Shown here: piece after piece, positions 1-10,718 of the stretch
How positions within the stretch are numbered: position 1 is the first letter of the stretch
Layout of the letters: each line of letters starts with the position of its first letter
From: Malus domestica
Lineage: Eukaryota > Streptophyta > Magnoliopsida > Rosales > Rosaceae
DNA length: 64,000 nucleotides
Direction: 5' to 3'
NCBI RefSeq assembly: GCF_042453785.1
Contig: NC_091672.1
Coordinates: 5,494,001 to 5,558,000, forward strand
Translations under genes and position numbers: made by a program
The notes under the pieces: generated by a model
What the model was told of the DNA's origin: nothing
The model's input: the letters and a program-made list of their open reading frames with translations, nothing else
Databases searched by the model: none

Positions 1-567
1 GAAATGTGTGTGGCCTCCTTGTGGCCGTCTTGTGTTAAATTCACTGTAGGCATCTTTATGTTTGTTTCTTTGTGGGTCGTTGTAAATAACGTGATGGATG
101 TGTGGCTCAAATGTCAATAGATTTATTGGATTTGATCTAGAAATATGCGTGTCCTCCTTGTGGCTGTCATGAGTTAGATTCACTGTATGTCTAACAAAGT
201 AGGCTTAAGTTTATTGCACTTGTTTCGGTGACATGTATGTTGTGTCGTCCTGAATATGCTGATTTTGTTTTTACTGTGATTTTCAAATTTATACTGATAA
301 AGTCAGCATTTATGTATGTTTTGGTTTATTTCATGTGTATCTTACAGCTTGTCCTCGCTATTAAGTGTTTCTATTGATTGATTGGTTTTTTTGCCTCAAG
401 TTGTTTTTTGTTTTGTTTAGACGCTGAAAAGGATTTTGTCGACAAAAGCTTGTTAATTTTATTGTCTTGCATCTTCTAATGTATGGACTAATTTTTTTTA
501 TGTGATTCTTCATCACATCTATTTCCCTTATTTATGTGGAATGATAACGTATAATTTTAACATGTAG
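1..567 (+). other. 5' intron of RPS5 (no exon seen)
   Basis: This is T-rich sequence ending in an acceptor (TAG at 565-567) immediately before the first recognisable RPS5 exon. I looked for the missing N-terminal exon, which should encode the FNRW-type segment, and did not find it. It should lie upstream of the window. Nothing else is recognisable here. Confidence 0.6.
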
Positions 568-1477
<910 letters not shown>

Positions 1478-1806
1478 GGGGCTGCGAAGAAGTTTTATGC
1501 ACCAAGGAGAATTTTGTATGTGTCTTGTTTAATCACTCATTATGTAGAAGTTATCGGACTAAGCTTCAAATGTGAGACATGTCTCTGTCATTTATGTTAT
1601 GAAACCAGTCTTGGATTGTGTAATTTTATAGCGTTAGATGCGCATGATTTGAATTTTATTAAGATTATGCTTTTTGAACTTTTGATAATCATTTCGCACT
1701 TGTAATGGTGGTTACTTGGAGAGTCACCTGGTTCTTTTGGAAGTGTTGCCATGGTGGAAGTGCACTTACCGCTCGGGGCAGGCGCCCACCATGGTACGAT
1801 GCCCCC
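1478..1806. other. RPS5 3' UTR and short spacer
   Basis: This stretch follows the RPS5 stop codon and is probably mostly 3' UTR. The short open frame at 1514-1705 has no recognisable protein features. It ends at the TAGACCTG terminus of an hAT-like element. Confidence 0.5.
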
Positions 1807-3353
1807 TAGACCTGTAAACAGGTCGGGTTTATCGGGTTTGGGTTGGGTTCAATCCGACCCGTTAAGTTAACGGGTTATCCGAACCTGATCCGTTAACAAT
1901 TATTATTATTATTATTATTATCAATTCGTTAACAATTATTATTATTATTATTATTATTAGGGTAAAAGACTGTTTACTACCCTCATGTTTCATGGTTTTC
2001 AACATTTAGTACATCAAGTTTTTTTCGTCTCAGAATCATACTTAAAGTGTAAATTTTGGGACAGTCTCATACATTCGTTAGTCAAACTGTTAAATGTGCC
2101 GTTAATTATGACATGGCGCCTATGTGGACAATGATTGGGCGTCACGTGTCAGCCACGTTTTTTTTTTCTTTCTTTTTCTTTCTTCTCTCTTCTTTCTTCT
2201 TCTTCTTCTTCCTCCTCCGACTGCAACTTTTTTTTTTCTTCCTCCTTCTCCTTCTTCCTTCCTCCTTCTTCCTTCCCCTTCTTCTCCTTCTTCCTTCTTC
2301 TTCCTCCTTCTTCCTTCTTCTTCCTCCTTCTTCCTTATCCTTCCTACTTCTTCCTTCTTCTTCCTCCGAATCTGCCCAGATTCGGCTTTTTTTTTTCTTC
2401 TTTTTCTTTTTTCTTCTTCTTCTTCCTCCGACTGCGACTTTTTTTTTTCTTCTTTCTTCTTCTTCCTCCTTCTTTTTCCTTCTTCCTTCCCCTTCTTCTC
2501 CTTCTTCCTTCTTCCTTCTTCCTTCTTCATCTTCCTCAAAAAAAAAAAAAAAAACCTTCATCTTCCCCAGATTCGAAGGAAGAAGAAGGAAGCAGGAGAA
2601 GAAGGGGAAGGAAGAAGGAAGAAGGAAGGAGGACGGAAGAAGGAGAAGAAGAAGGAAGAAAAAAAAAAAAAAACCAAATCTGGGCAGATTCGGACGAAGA
2701 AGAAGAAGAAGAGGAAGGAAGAAGGAGGAAGGAGAAGGAAGGAGGAAGGAGGAAAGACGAGGAAGAAGGAAAAAAAAAAAAAAAAAACTTCCCCAAATTC
2801 GGAGGAAGAAGAAGGAGAAGGAGAAGGGAGAAGGAAGGAGGAGGAAGGAGAAGAAGGGGAAGGAAGAAAAAAGAAAAGAAAAGTTGCTGTCGGAGGAAGA
2901 AGAAGAAAGAAGAAAAAAGAAAAAAAAAAAAACGTGGTTGACACGTGGCGCCCAGTCATTGTCCACATGAGCGCCACGTCACAATTAACGGCACATTTAA
3001 CAGTTTGACTAACGGATGTATGAGACTGTCCCAAAATTTACACTTTAGGTATGACTCTGAGACGAAAAAAATTTGATGTACTAAATGTTGAAAACCACGA
3101 AACATGAGGGTAGTAAACAGTCTTTTACCCTTATTATTATTATTATTATTATTTGCATAGAGTTTAATTTTTGTTATTAAGACTTTATTAAAATTACTAA
3201 AACATCAACTAACGGGTCTAACGGATTGACCCAAAGTGATCCGTTATTTAACGGGTTCATCCGTTAGCGACCCGACCCATTAAGCATCCACTCAAATACT
3301 AATATTAACGGGTCGGGTAGAATTAACGGGTTGGGTCCAAAATGCCAAGTCTA
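1807..3353. mobile_element. hAT-like MITE (TAGACCTG family) carrying a nested foldback
   Basis: The left end TAGACCTG and right end CAAGTCTA are imperfect inverted termini. Subterminal ACGGGT/ACCCGT words face each other at both ends (1825-1895 and 3200-3345). TTA microsatellite lies on both sides of a second element inserted inside (1960-3130). The terminal word is shared with the element at 53745-55293, which has a clear 8 bp target duplication. Here I could not find a convincing target duplication, so the exact borders are uncertain. No transposase is encoded. Confidence 0.6.
1960..3130. mobile_element. Giant foldback (Mutator-like MITE) with purine/pyrimidine arms
   Basis: The element starts GGGTAAAAGACTG and ends with the inverse CAGTCTTTTACCC. 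The outer inverted arms are about 200 bp each (1960-2158 and 2932-3130) and nearly perfect. Inside, the left arm is almost pure C/T (CTT/CCTT runs, 2155-2536) and the right arm almost pure G/A (2575-2935). They mirror each other, including a CTCCGACTGC word at about 2213 matched by a GTCGGAGG word at about 2888. The whole 1.17 kb can fold as one hairpin around a poly(A) spacer near 2538. Flanking TTATTATTA on both sides is consistent with a 9 bp target duplication, but it lies in a TTA microsatellite. The Lys/Glu- and Phe/Ser-rich open frames here are by-products of composition. Confidence 0.85.
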
Positions 3354-3681
3354 CCTACCGCCACCCACCGTCCTTTCAGAGGTTGGTAGCGTCGGCAGTG
3401 TTGGCGGTATCAGGGGAGTTTTCCAGCTTTTTTAGGTCATGATTAATTCAACTTGATTTTTACATTGTGTAAAAGATTGAAAATGAATAGACGACACCCC
3501 TCGTTGATTGGTACATTTCATCGTGACCTGGCTTCCGGGCAAGCACACAGGATTTCACAGAAAATGCCTTAAGTGTTCGTCCTAGGGTTCAAGTACAAGA
3601 AAAGAGAGGTAAAATGAAAAAACAAAACAACTCGACGTGCAGCACCACCATCTCTAGTAGCCTTCTGAAGCAAAGTTGTAC
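3354..3681. other. Spacer and 3' flank of the PP5-like gene
   Basis: No gene is seen. The part from about 3545 to 3681 is the 3' flank, probably 3' UTR, of the minus-strand PP5-like gene. It is recognisably related to the degraded second copy at 12244-12480. Confidence 0.5.
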
Positions 3682-4794
3682 TCAACCGGTAAGTTGTCGT
3701 CGGATAGCGGATAGAAGGAAGTTATTTGCGTATGCCATTGGCTTGACGTCGGGATGTGGCACTGCTGAGAAAGTAAAAATCTGAGCGCAATCTGGTCCTT
3801 CGAAACGAATAAACGCACCCTTGTTACCGAACTGATCACAGTAATTCGGAGCAGAAAAAACTGTGACGAGTCTTTCATCATGCTCAAACTCATATCCCTC
3901 GCCCTTCAGTTCGTGAGATCGCACAACTAAACTTAAATCGTTATCCTGCAAAAATCGTCTTGTCACGTCGCCACCAAAAGAAACACCTGAACCTCGCTTG
4001 CTTGGGCCTCTTCCGGGTGTAGCTTGTGGATCACTCCACAGCAATTCACACATCAACCCTTCCTGCGGAGGTTCACAAAACCTATTTATCTCTCTAATGT
4101 CGCTCAATTTCACTCCATCGACACTGAAAAGACCGCCATGCGTTACAAAAACCTTGTCGTTGATTACATGAGCCAGCGGTAAACAGCAAAACGCTTCAGC
4201 AAACAACTCCACAAAATTTTCACCTAACTTCGACCGGACCTCGCCCTCAAAACCGTATATCATGTTCATGTTCTTTGTCTCATGGTTTCCTCTTGCGAGA
4301 TGTATCGCTGATGGACACATGCACTTCAATGCAAACAACGTTAGGACTACCTCCAAAGAAAAAGATCCCCTGTCGACAAAATCTCCGTTGAACAGATACG
4401 GATTCTCCTCCGATGGAAGCCCGTTGAGCTCGAAAATATTTACCAGATCATAGAACTGACCATGCACATCGCCACAGACAGTAATGTGATTGCCAGCAGG
4501 AACACTTATATCAACCAGGGAGGGCAGGGCTCGCAACAGTTCTTTCGCCTGTGAGATGATTTGGAAAGCTTCTCGCGGGTGCAATGTCTTCTGGTTCTTG
4601 AAATCCTCCATCATCTCCCTCACAAAATCCAGAGTAACAACAATATCCCCAGCTTCACCGGCATATAGGTGGTGGTTATTTACTCGACTTTCGTTGCAAC
4701 TGCCACCGCGCCACCAACATTCCCCCACAGCCGCCATGACTGCCACACCACTATTGTGGCCAACAACTGCAGTCGCTTCTTGTAACGTCAGCAT
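3682..4794 (-). CDS. PP5-type Ser/Thr protein phosphatase, TPR-less, intronless
   Basis: This is a phosphoprotein phosphatase catalytic domain of the PPP family, a two-metal enzyme that dephosphorylates Ser/Thr. The 370 residues match plant PP5 from the linker VVTLDFVREMMEDFKNQKT (52-70) through VPHPDVKPMAYANNFL (345-360). All metal and active-site motifs are present: GDVHGQ (108-113), GDFVDRG (137-143), RGNHE (168-172), HGG (219-221), RSHE (292-295) and SAPNYC (314-319). Ordinary plant PP5 has an N-terminal TPR domain and a multi-intron gene. Here the TPR is replaced by about 50 unrelated residues and there are no introns, which suggests a retrocopy. The C-terminus after NNFL (LSAIRRQLTG) also departs from the usual short RMFN-like end. 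Without the autoinhibitory TPR the enzyme might be constitutively active; expression is unknown. Confidence 0.85.
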   Translation of the reverse strand: MLTLQEATAVVGHNSGVAVMAAVGECWWRGGSCNESRVNNHHLYAGEAGDIVVTLDFVREMMEDFKNQKTLHPREAFQIISQAKELLRALPSLVDISVPAGNHITVCGDVHGQFYDLVNIFELNGLPSEENPYLFNGDFVDRGSFSLEVVLTLFALKCMCPSAIHLARGNHETKNMNMIYGFEGEVRSKLGENFVELFAEAFCCLPLAHVINDKVFVTHGGLFSVDGVKLSDIREINRFCEPPQEGLMCELLWSDPQATPGRGPSKRGSGVSFGGDVTRRFLQDNDLSLVVRSHELKGEGYEFEHDERLVTVFSAPNYCDQFGNKGAFIRFEGPDCAQIFTFSAVPHPDVKPMAYANNFLLSAIRRQLTG

Positions 4795-5051
4795 CGTTTG
4801 GACAGATTCTTTCTGTTGGAGAATGATAAAATATTTATTCGACCTTCGTCAAATCGTTTGGGATTATATAGTTCTAATCTCCTACATTAATAAGGAAACA
4901 ATATCCATGGGGATTTAGATTTACTTGTCGATTTAGGATTTTCTCCTACTTACATGAGGAAGTAATATTTAGGTACAGTCGTTGTACTTGCGGATATAGG
5001 ATTCATTTTTAGGAAAATTAATAAAAAAGCTTCAAAATTTTGAATTTTAAC
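4795..5051. other. 5' flank of the PP5-like gene
   Basis: This AT-rich stretch lies upstream of the minus-strand ATG at 4794. No canonical promoter box stands out. It ends at the target duplication of the 5052-6016 element. Confidence 0.4.
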
Positions 5052-6016
5052 TAGGGGTGGGTTCAAAAAACCGAAAACCGAAAAAAACCGAAAACCAAAC
5101 CGAACCGAAACCGAAAAAACCGAATCGAACGAAAAAACCGAACCGAATTGAAAAAACCGAACCGAACCGAATTCTTTTGGTTCGGTTCGGTTTTAGTGAT
5201 CTAGAAACCGAACCGAATTAATTAAATTAATTTTTTTATTTAATTATTTGTTTTGGGTATTATTTTCTAAACCCAATTTGTAAGTTAAAATGTGCTAACC
5301 CAATGTGTTGCCAAACTTTAAGCTCAAAATATTTAAAAAATGCCTATAAAAACTCTAAACCCTAACCTATTATTTCTCCCCCATATAAGGTTACAGAACC
5401 AAACCTCTTCCCGAAGTACCTACATCCATCTCCATAGCACTGTCTACTTCTGCGCCAGCTTTCTTTTCCAAATCTACTCTCATATAACATGTAACATAAT
5501 CCATAAACATTTATTTCGGGTAGATTACTTGGGTAATTTGTGATGGAAAAGAATCCAACACACACTAAATAAATCCACTCACGCATTACCTTTACTAATC
5601 AAGTTGTCAACATGCAGTTACAAGCAAACAACACTGATCTTTGAACAACATCATACAATTTAACTTTTCTAAGTCATTTGTACGATTTTTGTGTGATTTT
5701 TGTGTTGTGAGGTTGTTAGTTTGGATTTTGAAAGACTTTATTGATGATTTTAGTTCAACTTTAAATGTTTATTTTCATTGTCTTTGATTATAGTTAGAAT
5801 GTTTATTTTATGATTGTGTTGGATATGTTAAAATTTAAAATTTCAATGTTTTTCATTTTTTGAAAAAAAATAAAAACAAAAAACCGAAACCGAACCGGAA
5901 AAAACCGAACCGAAAAAAAACCGAACCGAAAAAACCGAAAAAAAATTGAACTGAACCAAACCGAACCGAAATTTCGGTTTGGTTTCGGTTTTGGCAAAAA
6001 ACCGAACCCACCCCAA
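5052..6016. mobile_element. Non-autonomous hAT-like element with CCGAA-rich ends
   Basis: The termini are TAGGGGTGGGTTC and GAACCCACCCCAA, inverted, and are flanked by an exact 8 bp duplication ATTTTAAC (5044-5051 and 6017-6024). Eight bp is the hAT target length. Both subterminal regions are dense arrays of the word AACCGAACCGAA (5070-5215 and 5880-6000), with some inverted GGTTCGGTT. The interior is AT-rich without a transposase. Arg/Phe-rich open frames in the arrays are composition artefacts. Confidence 0.85.
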
Positions 6017-6387
6017 ATTTTAACCAAAAACCGATCACTAACCTTATTTAATGGTTAGGACAAACCCAATATAAAACTAGCCCAATAAAATTTGTCCAAC
6101 CCCTGAGTTTCTAATTTTACCCTGACAGCAAACCTAGCTGTGTTTATTTGTTTCGTTTCACTTCATACGAAGAGAGATATAAGCTTTGTACATTTTCTAC
6201 AGATATCATATTCCTTTTCTCTATGCAATTTTCCCATTTCATCACCCCAGTCGCCGATCTTCTTTTCCGTTAAATCAATGAGATCCCATCTCACTTGATT
6301 CTATGGCTCTCCGATTGAACAGGTAATTTTCCCATTTCAAACTAAATCAAGATCCAACTCTTCATTCGCCATGGAAGGGAAGGCCAA
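6017..6387. other. Leader-like sequence before the DGD1-like fragment
   Basis: No ORF is supported. The stretch looks like a plant 5' leader and may have been carried along with the DGD1-like coding fragment that follows. Confidence 0.3.
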
Positions 6388-6645
6388 GCTTCGGCCTCTT
6401 CCAACGCCTTCTCCTTCATGTCGAAAGGGTGGAGGGAAGTGAAGCACTCAGCCGACGCGGATCTTCTATCGATGAAGCACCGGCCAAACGAGTTCAAGAA
6501 CCTAGCGACGTCGTTCGACTGCGAGCTCGAGAACCTCTTCAAGTTCAACTTCCTGCCGTCGTCGGCGGGGATTCAATCGTTGGCATTGCAATCGACCGAG
6601 ATAGCCTTCGTCAAAAAGTTGCAGTCCCAAGTCGAATCTTTCTTC
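6388..6645 (+). pseudogene. DGD1 (digalactosyldiacylglycerol synthase) N-terminal fragment
   Basis: The frame through ATG 6418 reads AFSFMSKGWREV, then SADADLLSMKH, EFKNLATSFDCELENL and IAFVKKLQSQ. This follows the N-terminal region of plant DGD1, a chloroplast envelope galactolipid synthase (SKGWREVWDSADADLQLM, KNLASTFDREIENF and MKKLQPKISEF in the family). Similarity stops near 6645, where the family continues into SEFRR. The glycosyltransferase domain is absent. An upstream ATG at 6371 is in a different frame. It is a truncated gene fragment, probably captured or left by rearrangement, and not a functional enzyme. Confidence 0.7.
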
Positions 6646-7032
6646 CTATATTTTGTGAAATTTGAGTTCAATTTTGTGTTTTTGGAATACCATTTTGGGG
6701 TTTAGGCTGATTGTAAAATGGGTTTGCCAAAGTTGTATCAACGGGGAAAAGATTCGGGGTTTAAGGTTATTAAAAAAGATGTGGTGATGCTAATAGTATG
6801 CTTTAGCCACATTTTGTTATGAGCTTAAAAGTTTGAAATGAAGATGAAAGTGAATAATTTGATTATGATGATTTATCAATGTCTTTTGGATATTTTATAG
6901 CATTGTTTAGTCTCGAAGGTCATATGCATATCCAGTGTTCTAACGTCTGATTTGAGTCACCTGTGCCTTGTATTTTTATTTTGTGTCATGGGATAGCCTA
7001 GTTCCAGGCTTGTAAATCTGAGAATATTATTA
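6646..7032. other. Intergenic, no gene seen
   Basis: This is AT-rich sequence between the DGD1-like fragment and a MITE. I recognise nothing in it. Confidence 0.4.
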
Positions 7033-7186
7033 AGGAAAACTAATGAAAAGGGTTTGAAAACTTTGAGTTTTAATGATAAGGATAAAATAAAGGGTAAAGT
7101 GAATAGTACTAGGATTAACTTTTTAGTGTAAAAATGTGGTTTTTTGTTAAAGTGAACAGTACCGGGTACTTTTCGTTAAAGTTCCC
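7033..7186 (-). mobile_element. Mutator-like MITE, family member A
   Basis: It is a member of a roughly 153 bp family with ends GGGAACTTTAACG and CATTAGTTTTCCT (here inverted). The flanks ATATTATTA (7024-7032) and TTATTATTA (7187-7195) match at 8 of 9 bases. Other members lie at 12955, 25137 and 26451, all with 9 bp flanking duplications. Confidence 0.8.
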
Positions 7187-7293
7187 TTATTATTATCATA
7201 GATTCGCTTGTCTCGACAACTTTGGATTGTACTAATTTCGAAAGCTTGCAAAAAAGCCCCCATTCGTAATTATGGTATCTTCATTCTTGGCAC

Positions 7294-7406
7294 ATTTGGT
7301 GTTTTATGAGAGAAATTCCAGATCAAAAAGCCAAAAGAGGCTAGTTGATTACTTATGGAGCTGTTCTATATCCGACATCTATTTGGTGTTTTATGAGAGA
7401 AATTCC
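7294..7406 (+). repeat. Pair of 26 bp direct repeats
   Basis: The word ATTTGGTGTTTTATGAGAGA plus six more bases occurs at 7294-7319 and again at 7381-7406, 87 bp apart. Its origin is unclear. Confidence 0.75.
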
Positions 7407-7494
7407 TGAATTTATGACATTTCTCGAATAATAGTACCACATCTTATGAACCAAAAAACCATAAATCACTCCTCTTAGGTCCTCTGTAATGTAA

Positions 7495-8370
7495 TGCATA
7501 TTCACATGTTGGTTCAGTTTTAGAAATAATGCTTATCTTTTTGTTTGGATTCATAAATAGTGTCTATATATTGATCCGGTTTTATAAATAGTGTTTACTA
7601 ATTGGTCCAATTTCATAAACAGTGTTTAGTTTTTGGTCCAGTTTCATAAATAATGCTTAGTTCTTTGTTCAGTTTAATAAATAGTGTTTCTTTCTTGGAC
7701 TAGGTTCATAAATAATTTCCACCCTTTGGTTTTGTTTTAGAAATGGTGTCTCATTTTTTATTTGGTTTCATAAATAATGTCTCCTTATTGGTCTAGTTTC
7801 ATAAATAGTGTCTCCTTATTAATCCAATTTCATAAATAGTGTATAGTTCTTGGTCCACTTTCATAAATAATGTCTAATTCCTGGTCCAGTTTTATAAATA
7901 GTGACTTAGTTCTTGGTCCACTTTTATAATAGTGGCTTAGTTCTTGATCTAGTTTCATAAATAGTGCCTAGTTCTTGGTCATGTTTCATAATAGTGTATA
8001 GCAATTGGTACAGTTTCATAAATCGTATCTCTTTCTTGATCTATTTTCATAAATAGTGTCTAGTTCTTGATCCAGTTTCATAAATAGTGGCTTAGTTCTT
8101 GGTCCACGTTCATAATAATGGCTTAGTTCTTGGTCTAGTTTCATAAATAATGCCTAATTCTTGGTCACGTTTCATAAATAGTGTATAGCAATTGGTACAG
8201 TTTCATAAATAATCTCTTTCTTGGTCTATTTTCATAAATAGTGTCTTTTTCTTGATCTAGTTTCATAAATAGTTTCCATCTATTGGTTTAGTTTTAGAAA
8301 TAATGTCTCATTATTGATTTGGTTTCATAAATAGTGTCTACTTATTGGTCCAGTTTCATATATAGTGTCT
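7495..8370 (+). repeat. Degenerate ~31 bp minisatellite, left arm
   Basis: About 28 imperfect units built on CATAAATAGTGTCTAG + TTCTTGGTCCAGTTT run head to tail. Unit variation is substantial, so the array is old. An array of the same unit in the opposite orientation lies at 9985-10345. Confidence 0.9.
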
Positions 8371-9984
8371 CCTTATTTTAAGGAGAATTAGAATGACATA
8401 CTTTGATAAAAAATGTATATATGGTCAATAATGGTACCATTTGACAATTTGACAACATAAGCATCTAGACATCCTATTAGTATACATATACCCCGGATAT
8501 TACTAAGTTCGTCCTTTTAAATATGGCTAAAATAACAAAGACTTGTAACTCAATTGGTTAAAACATTGCACATTTACTCTCGAAATCTGGAGCTTGTCCC
8601 TCAATATCTATAGCAGAAGAAATAATAAAAGATATGGTAAAAGTTAAAATTCATGCATGATTGTGTTTCCTATTTGCTATAATTATACAAGAGTTTATGT
8701 CATTGTAATTGTAAGGTGCCGTTAGCTCTGACTCTCGAGATATTTTCCAAAACAGTAGAGTCTTTAAATGACAGAAAACTTGAAGAGGTAATATGGACTT
8801 CATCCATGTTAATTTTCACAAACAGACATTTTTCGTTGTTTCAACTGGTTTACCGTTAGGAGCTAATTAATTAATTACATTGGGTGTTGATTCGTATCCT
8901 TAAGAAAATGTTTAACTTTATTTTAAGTTTTTATGTGATTTTTAGGCTTTAATGAGGCAATGGAATATTTGTAAATAAATGTAAGTTTAATTCTAAATAA
9001 TTCTAACAGGTCTAATGAAAGTCAGGGGCATGGCTGGAAAATAAATTTTTATTTTGCACGTGGGGTTTTATTGTTGGGTTGTTTTCTTTTAGTTTTTGTC
9101 CTCTTCATTAAAGTTTAAAAAGTTTGGAGAAGCTCTTTTCATTAAAGCTTCCATAAATTAATGCTATTAAAGAAGGTTTGTGATCAGTGGTGGATTCAGA
9201 ATTTTAAACTCGGGGGCTCCCAATAATAAAGGTCAAAAAATTTATAGACAAAAACAACATTGAAAATTTAAATATAATACATTTCATTCAAAAATCATAT
9301 GCAAAACAATATTACAAATTATAAAATCATAATTCAAGCGTCCATTACGAGGTTTCATAAGTTACTAGGGAGTATCTAAGTTATTGATTATCTAATATGG
9401 ACTACTAATTTAAAACACCAGTCAAATAAAACTCTCGCCAAACTCCCACTATCTTTCTAACCAAACACACCATTTTTCTCTTTTACTAGTTTCCAAACAT
9501 CCACTTTCTCTCTCACTAAGAACACAGCTGCCATACCTCCACCAACCGCCTCCCTCCCCATTCTCCCAAAGCCAGGGCAGCTCCACCCCCAAATTTCACC
9601 AACCCATGACAGATCATACCCATCTTACTAACCTTATGTAGGAAATTTCACCCATAAGAAAAATTTCTAAGGTGGTTGAACTAATTTGGGGAAATTTGGA
9701 CTTATGTACTGCCCCGCCAGACGACAGATGGAGGAGAAGTGGATGGCACCGATGGATGAGACCATGGCAGAAGCAAGGAGGAGAGAGGTTGGAAGGGTCC
9801 CTATTTTCTTTCTTCTCCGTGAAGAAGACAGCAACTGTAACCTGCAACATGCAACCTACAACCTGCACAGACCTCATGCTCGAGTACGAGGGGTCCCCGG
9901 AAATTTCTAACAACGATTTAGGATCGCCGACGGGTCCTGGGACCTCCCAGGTCACTATGTGGATCCATCCTTGTTTGTGGTGTA
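8371..9984. other. Interior between inverted minisatellite arms
   Basis: No gene is supported. Near 8536-8600 there is a weak tRNA-like A-box word (TAACTCAATTGGTTAAAAC) followed by a poor B box, a possible SINE relic. Open frames at 9614-9997 (both strands) and 9672-10037 have no recognisable domain and overlap each other. The sequence near 9190-9240 looks like old repeat. Confidence 0.4.
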
Positions 9985-10345
9985 GTGTAGGCCACAATGT
10001 TTATGAAACTGAAGGAAGAATTAGGCACTATTTCTAAAATTGGACCAATAAGTACACATTGTTTATGAAAACAAACAAAAACGAGAGTTAGGCATTATTT
10101 TTGGAACTAGACCAAGAAGTAGGTCACACTGTTTTTGGAACTGCACCTATAAGTAGACACTATTTATGGAACTGGACCAAGAACTAGGTAATATTTATGA
10201 AAAATGAACCAAGAACTAGGCACTATTTATGAAACTGAACCAAGAAATAAGCACTATTTATGAAACTGAACCAAAAAATAAGCACTATTTAAGAACTAGG
10301 CCACACTATTTATGAAACAGAACGATAATACAACAGTGTTTATGA
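9985..10345 (-). repeat. Degenerate ~31 bp minisatellite, inverted right arm
   Basis: The unit ACTATTTATGAAACTGAACC + AAGAACTAGGC recurs about eleven times. It is the reverse complement of the unit at 7495-8370. The two arrays could be subterminal repeats of one larger element of about 2.9 kb, but I found no terminal motif or target duplication. Confidence 0.85.
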
Positions 10346-10596
10346 GACTACAAAAATTTAATGAAGTCATGAAGAAAAGAAAAGACAAAGTTCACGATGT
10401 AGTTTTTTCACAGAGAACTAGTAGTTATTTATAGAAACATGTTATTTAAAGAAATGTTTGCCCACTGTATCAATCGCAAACATACAAAAAGTAATAGAAG
10501 GGGGTTAAAGTCTTCCCCAATTGTTACAAAAAGAAGTAGCAGTTAACATAACCAATTAATATTACAGATATATACTAATATCACCCACTCACATTT

Positions 10597-10718
10597 TCAG
10601 CAGAGATCATTCTCCTCATCATTGCCACGTTGTATTTTCGTTATCTCAACCTGTGCTCTCTCCATAATCTGCCTCTTCTGTAGTTCCAAGTCCTTGTGGA
10701 AATCCACCCTCATCTTCT
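10597..10718 (-). pseudogene. Last-exon fragment resembling a trihelix (ASIL-like) factor
   Basis: On the minus strand a TTTTAG acceptor-like site precedes an open stretch reading KMRVDFHKDLELQKRQIMER, then AQVEITKIQRGNDEENDLC and a stop. This charged, heptad-like tail resembles the C-terminus of plant trihelix/6b-interacting (ASIL-type) transcription factors. The identification is from memory of the family and uncertain. No DNA-binding trihelix domain is present nearby, so it is an orphan exon. Confidence 0.4.

Noticed and set aside
2056-3034. Long open frames rich in Lys/Glu/Arg or Phe/Ser/Leu on both strands (also 27428-28408)
   Set aside because: They arise from the GAA/CTT simple-sequence arms of the foldback, occur in nearly every frame, and change frame with the A-run length in copy 2.
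5803-6038. Phe/Gly/Arg-rich minus-strand frames
   Set aside because: They lie in the CCGAA array of the hAT-like element; the apparent FGFF repeats are a translation of that array.
9614-10037. Overlapping frames of 121 and 127 residues on opposite strands
   Set aside because: No recognised domain, poor codon character, and they run into the minisatellite; not enough to call a gene.
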